Source: Marinomonas fungiae (GTDB lineage Bacteria > Pseudomonadota > Gammaproteobacteria > Pseudomonadales > Marinomonadaceae). Taken from it: 64,000 nucleotides of DNA. Positions 57,892 through 64,000 of this stretch are shown piece by piece. The notes below the pieces were generated by a model. That model ran no database searches, had not been told where the DNA came from, and saw nothing but the letters and a program-made list of their open reading frames with translations. Positions within the stretch are counted from its first letter, which is position 1; the number at the start of each line of letters is the position of its first letter. The position numbers and the translations under genes are program-made. Where the stretch lies: contig NZ_LIQF01000003.1 of assembly GCF_001418205.1 (NCBI RefSeq), forward strand, positions 372,001-436,000, read 5' to 3'.

Positions 57892-59181
57892 TCAATGCAA
57901 TTTCAGCTTTGGCTTTACCACTTTGCCGATACGCTGCGCCGCTAGAATAATCATGGCTTTGAACCAACCGTGGATGGCAATCAGGTGTAGTCGGTACAAT
58001 GAGACATACACAAAACGTGCTAAACGGCCTTCAACAAACATGGAGCCTTTCATCAAGTTACCCATCAGACTGCCCACGGTGCTGTAGCGGCTTAGGTTGA
58101 CCAACGAGCCATAATCTTTGTATTCGTAATCTTTTAAAGGCTCGTTTTTAAAGCTCGCCAAGATATTCTCATGCACAAGAGAAGCCATTTGATGGGCAGA
58201 CTGAGCACGCGGCGGTACAAAGTTACCATTGGCTTGCTTACAAGCACAACAATCACCGATGACATATAAATCTTCGTATAAAGTACTTTGTAAAGTGCTC
58301 TTCACCATGACTTGATTGCTACGGGTAGTTTCAAGGCCTTTGATGTTTTTAATAAACTCTGGCGCTTTAACGCCCGCTGCCCAAATCATCAGATCCGAGG
58401 CAATAACCTCTTCATCCGCAGTCACTAAACCTTCTTCACGGGCTTCGGTGATGCGCGTTGCTTCACGCACGTGAACACCTAATTTTTCTAGCTCTTTTTT
58501 CGCGTTAGTAGCAATGCGATCAGGCAAGGCTGGAAGGATTCGAGGTCCCGCTTCGACCAGCTCAACCTTGACCTTATCTTTTGACATTTCAGTCATGCCA
58601 TAAGTTTTCAGCAGATCCGCCACATGGAAAAGCTCAGCAGAGAGCTCAACTCCTGTCGCGCCGCCACCCACAATGGAAATGTGCAGCTTTTCATCGCCCC
58701 CCAACTGATGCACACGCATAAATTGTTGTAACAAAGCTTGCTGAAAGCGCTCCGCTTGACGGTGGGAATCGAGGAAGTAACAGTGATCTGCGACACCCGG
58801 TGTGCCGAAGTCATTGCTGACACTACCGACAGCCAAAATTAAAATATCGTAGCTGACTTCACGGGAGGGAAGTACTTCGTGACCTTTATCATCATGGATA
58901 GATTCTAAACGAATGACCTTGTTATCAGGGTCGATGTCGTAGGCTGTACCCAGTTTGAATTTGTAGTAATGCTTGGTCGAATGGGCACGGTAGTTAATAC
59001 CGTCGGTATTGATATCTAAAGACCCTGTCGCGACTTCGTGCAGCAAAGGCTTCCAGATGTGGGTTTGTGAGCGGTCAATCAGGGTAATCTCGGCGTGTTT
59101 ACGCTTACCCAAGCTGTGCCCTAGACGCGTAACAAGCTCTAAGCCGCCGGCACCACCGCCGAGTACGACAATTTTTTTCAT
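57892..59181 (-). CDS. ndh: type II NADH dehydrogenase (NDH-2)
   Basis: 429 aa from ATG 59181 with GGGGA upstream (E. coli Ndh: 434 aa). Single-subunit NADH:quinone oxidoreductase on the inner-membrane face. FAD motif KKIVVLGGGAGGLELVTRLG, NADH-binding ISIVGGGATGVELSAELFH, and a C-terminal FAD loop DLYVIGDCCACKQANG with MASLVHENIL. The C-terminal helices (SLYRLHLIAIHGW) probably anchor it to the membrane. Monocistronic. Confidence 0.94.
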   Translation of the reverse strand: MKKIVVLGGGAGGLELVTRLGHSLGKRKHAEITLIDRSQTHIWKPLLHEVATGSLDINTDGINYRAHSTKHYYKFKLGTAYDIDPDNKVIRLESIHDDKGHEVLPSREVSYDILILAVGSVSNDFGTPGVADHCYFLDSHRQAERFQQALLQQFMRVHQLGGDEKLHISIVGGGATGVELSAELFHVADLLKTYGMTEMSKDKVKVELVEAGPRILPALPDRIATNAKKELEKLGVHVREATRITEAREEGLVTADEEVIASDLMIWAAGVKAPEFIKNIKGLETTRSNQVMVKSTLQSTLYEDLYVIGDCCACKQANGNFVPPRAQSAHQMASLVHENILASFKNEPLKDYEYKDYGSLVNLSRYSTVGSLMGNLMKGSMFVEGRLARFVYVSLYRLHLIAIHGWFKAMIILAAQRIGKVVKPKLKLH

Positions 59182-59274
59182 ATAAATCCCCAAACTGTGA
59201 ATGATTTGCTAAGCACTGGCATTGCTTAGCAAATCACTCCTCAAAGAGAGGAGCAAAGCAAAACCTAGATGATG

Positions 59275-59724
59275 TTATCTAGGTCGCTTGGCAAGAAGTC
59301 TATCTAAGGCATTGGCGAAGCTGGCTTTATCACGATCCCCATAGGGTGCGGAACCACCCGTGTCGAAACCGCTAGAACGCATTTGATCCATAAAATCACG
59401 CATTTGCAGTTTCTGTTTTATGTTCTCTAGAGTGTATTGCTCACCCTTTGACGTCATCACTAGACCACCGCGGGCAATACAATCGGCAGCAAGCGGAATA
59501 TCCGATGTAATCACCAAATCACCTGGCACAACATTTTGTTCAATGTAGAGGTCCGCTTCATCGAAACCACTTGGCACGACTTTTCGAGTTAGCCATTTGT
59601 TGTTAGGTAACGCAACGGCGACATTGGCAACAAAGATACACATTACTTCGCAACGTTCGGCGGCTTTGAAAAGGATAGGTTTGATGGCGTTTGGACACGC
59701 ATCGGCGTCAACCCAAATTTGCAT
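59275..59724 (-). CDS. UPF0178 / YaiI-YqxD family protein (DUF188)
   Basis: 149 aa from ATG 59724, which has AAGGAG six bases upstream. Family N-terminus QIWVDADACPNAIKPILFKA, then IVTSDIPLAADCIARGG and the C-terminal FANALDRLL. The conserved acidic residues resemble PIN/NYN-type nucleases, but no activity is established. Cytoplasmic, single gene. Confidence 0.92.
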   Translation of the reverse strand: MQIWVDADACPNAIKPILFKAAERCEVMCIFVANVAVALPNNKWLTRKVVPSGFDEADLYIEQNVVPGDLVITSDIPLAADCIARGGLVMTSKGEQYTLENIKQKLQMRDFMDQMRSSGFDTGGSAPYGDRDKASFANALDRLLAKRPR

Positions 59725-59884
59725 TGAAAACTCCTTAAACTGGAGTTCCATTATTGCCGTAAGGAAAGGCTTTGGCTATAGAGAAAATTGCAACGATTAA
59801 TAAAAATCCATTATTTTGATTAATGTTGAGTATGCGCTATACACACTCAACACCAATGAAAAAAAGATAAAAATATTAGTTTAT

Positions 59885-61594
59885 TTATCTTTTAAGTAAC
59901 TCCACTGACGGAATTACCCCTGCAGACGAAAATGACTTAACGGATGCCGCCAATGAATCAGCACGCACCAGAATGTGATCAAAATAAAACTTCACCTTGC
60001 TACGCCACACATCATCCGCGGCATCACTTTGTGCGCCTTTAAGAAGCAACCAGCCACCGATCACGTAACCGGACAACATCATAAAGTCGTAGGCAGCCTC
60101 ACTCGACTCCACTTCTCCATCCAGCAACCACTGCTTAGCATCCTGCAAAAGGCTGATATAGCTTTTTAACACAACCACCTTATTCACATGTTGAGTAAAA
60201 GCAGACACATCGGTTTGCATTTCTTCAATCAAGGAAGACATGGCTGCACCTTTATCAGCAGCTAACTTACGCCCAACCAAATCCAAAGCTTGAATACCGT
60301 TGGTTCCTTCGTAGATTGGCAAGATACGCGCATCACGCAACAGCTGAGCCACCCCCGTTTCCTCGATATAGCCCATTCCTCCATGCACCTGCACTGCGAG
60401 CGAGGTGATTTCTTGCGCCATTTCAGTAAGCCAACCTTTAACGATTGGCGTATATAGCTCGGTCCGCGCAAGATGCTTTGTATCTGTCTTAGAGAGATCG
60501 CTTTCAACCGATGCCACATACATAAGGCTACGCATGGCCGCTAAACTACTGGACATCAGCCAGATCATTCGACGCACATCACCGTGCTCTGCTATGGCCA
60601 CTTTCTCAGGGGAACCTTTGACCGATCCCTGCTTACGCTCCAAAGAATAGTCTAACGCCATTTGATAGGCCGCCTCAGCGACCGCTAAGCCTTGTAAGCC
60701 AACACTTTGACGCGCATTGTTCATCATGGTGAACATGGCCGCTAAGCCTTTATGTTCTTCACCAACCAAATAACCAATCGCGCCTTCAGTTTCACCATAT
60801 TGCATGACACAAGTTGGCGAGCCATGAATCCCCATTTTATGCTCAAGCGACAATGGGTAAACATCGTTACGACGCCCCGCATGGCCGTTTTCATCAAGCA
60901 AGTATTTCGGCACTAGGAAAAGAGAGATGCCACGCACGCCTTCTGGCGCATCGGGTAAACGAGCAAGCACCAAATGAATGATATTTTCACTCATAAGGTG
61001 ATCCCCCCAAGTAATGAAGATTTTCTGTCCAAAGATGCGATAGTGATCGCCGTCTGGGACGGCTTTGGTCTTAATTGCCGCCAAATCCGTACCCGCTGAA
61101 GGCTCTGTTAAGTTCATAGTACCGGTCCATTTACCCGACACCATATTCGGCAGATAGGCTTCTTTTAATTCTTGGCTGGCATGTGTTTCAATGGCGTCTA
61201 CGGCTCCTTGGGTCAACAAAGGACACAGAGAGAAAGACAAGTTGGCCGATTGAATGCCTTCATTGAAAGCCACCTCTAAAGCTCTAGGCAAGCCTTGACC
61301 ACCGAACTCTTCTGAAGCCGCTAAAGTTGTCCAAGCGGCTTCCTGAAGGAGCTCGTAAACATGTTTAAAATCTGGCGTTTCTTGCACACAGCGATCGACC
61401 ATTTTCGGAGGCTGTTGATCACCTAACCTATTTGTAGGCGCAACACATTGCTCAGAGAATTTTGCAGCTTCAGAAAGGATCGGCTCAAGAATATCCGCAC
61501 CGTAATTTGGAAAATGCGGCTCCAATCGAGAGATACCGGCAATATGCTCCAAACAGAATTGAATGTCTCTTGCGGGATAGCGATAACGGCTCAT
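59885..61594 (-). CDS. acyl-CoA dehydrogenase with C-terminal extension
   Basis: 569 aa. FAD-dependent dehydrogenase: MNLTEPSAGTDLAAIKTKA and KIFITWGDH (flavin region), VQVHGGMGYIEETGVAQLLR and the catalytic glutamate in PIYEGTNGIQALDL. The extra C-terminal domain (~460-569) and overall length match the AcdB/DmdC subgroup; DmdC oxidises methylmercaptopropionyl-CoA in DMSP breakdown. Substrate cannot be assigned from sequence alone. AAGGAG before the ATG. Confidence 0.9.
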   Translation of the reverse strand: MSRYRYPARDIQFCLEHIAGISRLEPHFPNYGADILEPILSEAAKFSEQCVAPTNRLGDQQPPKMVDRCVQETPDFKHVYELLQEAAWTTLAASEEFGGQGLPRALEVAFNEGIQSANLSFSLCPLLTQGAVDAIETHASQELKEAYLPNMVSGKWTGTMNLTEPSAGTDLAAIKTKAVPDGDHYRIFGQKIFITWGDHLMSENIIHLVLARLPDAPEGVRGISLFLVPKYLLDENGHAGRRNDVYPLSLEHKMGIHGSPTCVMQYGETEGAIGYLVGEEHKGLAAMFTMMNNARQSVGLQGLAVAEAAYQMALDYSLERKQGSVKGSPEKVAIAEHGDVRRMIWLMSSSLAAMRSLMYVASVESDLSKTDTKHLARTELYTPIVKGWLTEMAQEITSLAVQVHGGMGYIEETGVAQLLRDARILPIYEGTNGIQALDLVGRKLAADKGAAMSSLIEEMQTDVSAFTQHVNKVVVLKSYISLLQDAKQWLLDGEVESSEAAYDFMMLSGYVIGGWLLLKGAQSDAADDVWRSKVKFYFDHILVRADSLAASVKSFSSAGVIPSVELLKR

Positions 61595-61736
61595 TGATCG
61601 ACTCCTTGTAGATTCTTATTTTTCTATCGTAGTTTTTAATAGAAAGAGTGGTCAATTAGAGCATATTCGACAATGGCAAATGATCGCTAATTTGCTGACA
61701 AATATGCTCAAGCGCGGCGTTTATCACACTTGGAAA

Positions 61737-62792
61737 TTACTTCAGCGTTTGGTAATCCGCATGTTTGCGATACTCACCCGGCGTCATCCCTGTCCACTTC
61801 TTAAAGGAGCGATAGAATGCGCTCGGCTCCTCAAATCCCATTAGTGCCGCAATTTCATTGAAAGAGAGTTGTGGTGCATTGATATAGGTAATCGCCGCTT
61901 CTTTACGACATTCATCTTTGATTTGCTGGAAAGAAGTATCTTCATCGGTCAAGCGACGGCGCATAGTCGACACACTCATATTCAACATCGAAGCAACCTC
62001 CTCGGCAGATAGCATTTCTTGAGAAAAATCCTTGCCAAGAATCGATATGATGCGCGACTTGAGGCTATTGTCATTATCCACCATCACCAACAACTGATAA
62101 GGCGCGGTTTTCAAAAAACTACGAAGACTGTCTTCACTTTGCACTAAAGGCATATCCAAGTAAGAGGATGGGAAGACCAAGGCATTACCATGTTGGGAGA
62201 ATTTCACATCAGACTGAAATAAGGTCTGGTAATACTCCACATCATCAGGCCGCGGAGTGGTAAAGTAAGCGGCTTTAAGAACCAAGCGACGACCAATCAA
62301 CCAACTGATAAAGTGATGCCACATGGACAAGGTTGTACGAACTCGCTCACGAGATTCAAACGCTTTATCCAGACTAATCTCAGCACTGCTTTCAAGAGAC
62401 TCAACCGGAGCAAAAGTCACTTTGGCAAAACGTCCTTTCTTTACCGCAATGGGTTTGATCGTCGGCCCACGGCAGATTTCATAGAAGTCACTGCAACGCT
62501 TAAGCGCTTGCGCCAAGTTTTTCGAGTGCAAGATGCAAAGACACATCATCCGAAATGAGCCCTTCGGCATTTTCCCACCGCTCAAAATGCAAAAAGACTC
62601 GTCATCCATCATTTGCATAATACGCTGGTACAATAGACCATAACGGTAGACAGATATCCCCTGACTGCCCTCAACATCAGCTCGACTTAGCCCGACTTCT
62701 GACAGTAACGGGGTAATATCGCACCCTTGCTTCTCTACCGCACTCACAAGATAACGTACACTCTGAGCTGGAACAGTCGCTTTAGATTCCAT
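61737..62792 (-). CDS. AraC family regulator with arabinose-binding-like N-terminal domain
   Basis: 351 aa from ATG 62792 (GAGGGG ten bases upstream; a TTG six codons earlier is the alternative). N-terminal ~200 residues are the Arabinose_bd/OruR-type domain (YGLLYQRIMQMMDDESFCIL, MCLCILHSKNLAQALKRCSD); C-terminal helix-turn-helix pair LSAEEVASMLNMSVSTMRRR and LSFNEIAALMGFEEPSAFYR. Transcribed in the same direction as, and just upstream of, the acyl-CoA dehydrogenase gene, so it may control it. Confidence 0.9.
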   Translation of the reverse strand: MESKATVPAQSVRYLVSAVEKQGCDITPLLSEVGLSRADVEGSQGISVYRYGLLYQRIMQMMDDESFCILSGGKMPKGSFRMMCLCILHSKNLAQALKRCSDFYEICRGPTIKPIAVKKGRFAKVTFAPVESLESSAEISLDKAFESRERVRTTLSMWHHFISWLIGRRLVLKAAYFTTPRPDDVEYYQTLFQSDVKFSQHGNALVFPSSYLDMPLVQSEDSLRSFLKTAPYQLLVMVDNDNSLKSRIISILGKDFSQEMLSAEEVASMLNMSVSTMRRRLTDEDTSFQQIKDECRKEAAITYINAPQLSFNEIAALMGFEEPSAFYRSFKKWTGMTPGEYRKHADYQTLK

Positions 62793-62835
62793 GCAATCAA
62801 GCCCCCTCAACCCTTACTCATGATAAATTAGGCAC

Positions 62836-62866
62836 AAAAAAAGGCCGCATGATTAATGCAGCCTTT
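62836..62866 (-). terminator. rho-independent terminator after the small basic protein gene
   Basis: 11-bp stem with one G-U pair on the minus strand (AAAGGCTGCAT/ATGCGGCCTTT), loop TAATC, then T7. Confidence 0.85.
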
Positions 62867-62877
62867 TAGTTTTATTA

Positions 62878-63210
62878 TTAGTTATGCTCTGTTAATGCAT
62901 TGAGTAGATCATTCTTAATCGAGTCTTCAGACTTCGCTTGCTCTACTTTAGCACTTACAGAATCTTCCACCTTAGGAGTGAAAGTAAAGCGCTTTGGACG
63001 CACTTTAGGTTGCTCTGATTCTTTCTCAGGTAACAAACCTAAACGCTCAAGCTTACGATGAGCTTGGTCTTTGCGTTGTTTCGCTTTTTTTGCATCAAAT
63101 TTAGAAGGAGACGCAGCTTTACGCGCCTTCTTCTGCTCTTTTAGCATTTCTTTGGTACCGGTTTTACCAAGTTTCCCTTTCATGCTACGGGATTTCTTTA
63201 CGCGAGACAT
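62878..63210 (-). CDS. small lysine-rich hypothetical protein
   Basis: 110 aa from ATG 63210 with GAGAGG six bases upstream. The N-terminal half is very basic (SRVKKSRSMKGKLGKTGTKE, QKKARKAASPSKFDAKKAKQ); the C-terminus is acidic (EQAKSEDSIKNDLLNALTEH). Probably nucleic-acid or ribosome-associated. The opening SRVKKSR resembles the start of YihI-type GTPase regulators, but the likeness is too short to assign. No membrane segment. Confidence 0.65.
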   Translation of the reverse strand: MSRVKKSRSMKGKLGKTGTKEMLKEQKKARKAASPSKFDAKKAKQRKDQAHRKLERLGLLPEKESEQPKVRPKRFTFTPKVEDSVSAKVEQAKSEDSIKNDLLNALTEHN

Positions 63211-63280
63211 AGTTAACCTCTCTAACAAGTTGCCTATTGTATCAATCTAGTTCATGGAGGTCACGCTGATCGCTCAAAGA

Positions 63281-63712
63281 TTAACAATCTACCTTAAATG
63301 CACGATGGCCTTTTTTACGCAGGTTACCGACTTCACCAAGAGCCGTCTTCGCCGCGTCAGCATCTTTGGCGATAACCGCCGCATCCAATGCTTCAAAAGC
63401 TGTAATAGTGTCATCGATCACAGATTGATAATCCGCTTTGCGATTTGCCAACTCTTCGCCCTCTAGAGCTTTTTCTTTAAACATATAAGGCGTTTCTTCA
63501 CGCGCTTCACGCAAAGTGGCGATGATTGTATCAATACGCGCATCGGCAGCGGCAAAATCTTCCTTTTTCACCTCAAACGCTAAACTCTTCATCTCTGTCT
63601 TCAGGGTTTCCATGTCTTCATGCAGTGCTGAGTCGCCGCAGTGCTCGTGAGCAAAAGAAGCCATACTCAAACTTAACAATGCACTACCAATAACGATCTT
63701 AGATCCAATCAT
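63281..63712 (-). CDS. cytochrome b562-like periplasmic protein
   Basis: 143 aa. Signal peptide (IVIGSALLSLSMASFA, cut about residue 21) and a four-helix-bundle body. The heme ligand pattern of cytochrome b562 is present: Met in HEDMETLKTEMKSLAFE and His in KKGHRAFKVDC near the C-terminus. It has extra cysteines at both ends (EHCGDS, VDC) that could form a disulfide. Whether it binds heme is unproven. GGAGAGG lies before the ATG. Confidence 0.78.
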   Translation of the reverse strand: MIGSKIVIGSALLSLSMASFAHEHCGDSALHEDMETLKTEMKSLAFEVKKEDFAAADARIDTIIATLREAREETPYMFKEKALEGEELANRKADYQSVIDDTITAFEALDAAVIAKDADAAKTALGEVGNLRKKGHRAFKVDC

Positions 63713-63816
63713 TAAACCTCTCCTAATTTAGTAAAATTCTATCTATTATTATTCAGTTTCTTCGTATTACATGATAACAGCTATAGATTATTTTTTATGC
63801 TGCAAGTTCCCATGAT

Positions 63817-64000
63817 TTATACCTTAAATCGAGCGATTTGATGCTCTAAACGGTCTGCTAGTTGAGCAAGAGACTCAGCCCCCTCTGCCGTTTTATTCGC
63901 TTCATCAGATAGACGATTTGAAATATCCTGAATTGACAAACTATTTTTAGATATCTCTGTGGTAACAATGTTTTGCTCTTCTGCAGCGCTGGCAATTTGC
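63817..64000 (-). CDS. methyl-accepting chemotaxis protein, C-terminal end only
   Basis: Runs in from the right edge on the minus strand. The last 61 codons are visible: IASAAEEQNIVTTEISKNSL, then a heptad helix ending HQIARFKV and a stop. The ASAAEEQ motif is the conserved methylation-helix end of chemoreceptor signalling domains. The ligand domain lies outside the window. Confidence 0.9.
   Translation of the reverse strand, partial: QIASAAEEQNIVTTEISKNSLSIQDISNRLSDEANKTAEGAESLAQLADRLEHQIARFKV

Overview
The window looks like a chromosomal segment of a marine gammaproteobacterium, most likely Marinomonas or a close relative in the Oceanospirillaceae. This is inferred from gene content and order and was not checked by alignment. 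Supporting signs are a topA-DUF6586 pair and a leuC-leuD-leuB-asd operon with a divergent LysR gene, both arranged much as in Pseudomonas. Others are a DcaP-like porin, a TRAP transporter, a BCCT choline transporter, MiaE, AcnB and moderate GC with AT-rich accessory patches. I see no rRNA, tRNA, CRISPR array or prophage.

Layout. 0-19.3 kb is mainly housekeeping: a DUF6586 gene (cut by the window edge), topA, a membrane-anchored coiled-coil protein, a universal stress protein, glnS-cysS, a MarR/GNAT-azlC-azlD operon, queC-queE, ppiB-lpxH, miaE, a pseudokinase/formylglycine-enzyme-like membrane protein, acnB and hpf. 19.3-29.5 kb is mixed: an AT-rich gap, a DcaP-like porin, orphan ComFB-like and GvpU-like small proteins, a chemoreceptor, a Xre/RES toxin-antitoxin pair, an ankyrin protein, a MAPEG protein, an XRE-cupin regulator with a GNAT enzyme, and an App1-type phosphatase. 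29.6-38 kb holds an FMN glutamate-synthase-like gene behind a PoxB-like gene, a frameshifted acyltransferase, an AhpD-like/AraC pair and betT.

38-43.2 kb is the most plastic part. It has a REP-associated transposase (RAYT), a decayed RAYT fragment, an array of REP-like hairpin repeats with a ~208-bp direct duplication, and directly behind it an AT-rich two-gene cassette. The cassette encodes an unrecognised protein (possibly ADP-ribosyltransferase-like) and a dGTPase-family HD phosphohydrolase. It is the best candidate here for an undescribed, perhaps anti-phage, system.

43.2-48.5 kb is leucine/aspartate-family biosynthesis (asd, leuB, leuD, leuC, LysR). 48.6-55.9 kb is a probable quinate/shikimate catabolic locus: a QuiC-type dehydroshikimate dehydratase fusion, a GntR regulator, a shikimate/quinate dehydrogenase and a divergent TRAP transporter. 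56-64 kb has a GH13 alpha-glucosidase, NDH-2, a UPF0178 protein, an acyl-CoA dehydrogenase, an AraC regulator, a small basic protein, a cytochrome-b562-like protein and the C-terminus of a second chemoreceptor at the edge.

Starts were moved to a downstream ATG or GTG where a Shine-Dalgarno sequence or the usual family N-terminus favoured it. No database search was run; family names rest on motifs recognised by eye.
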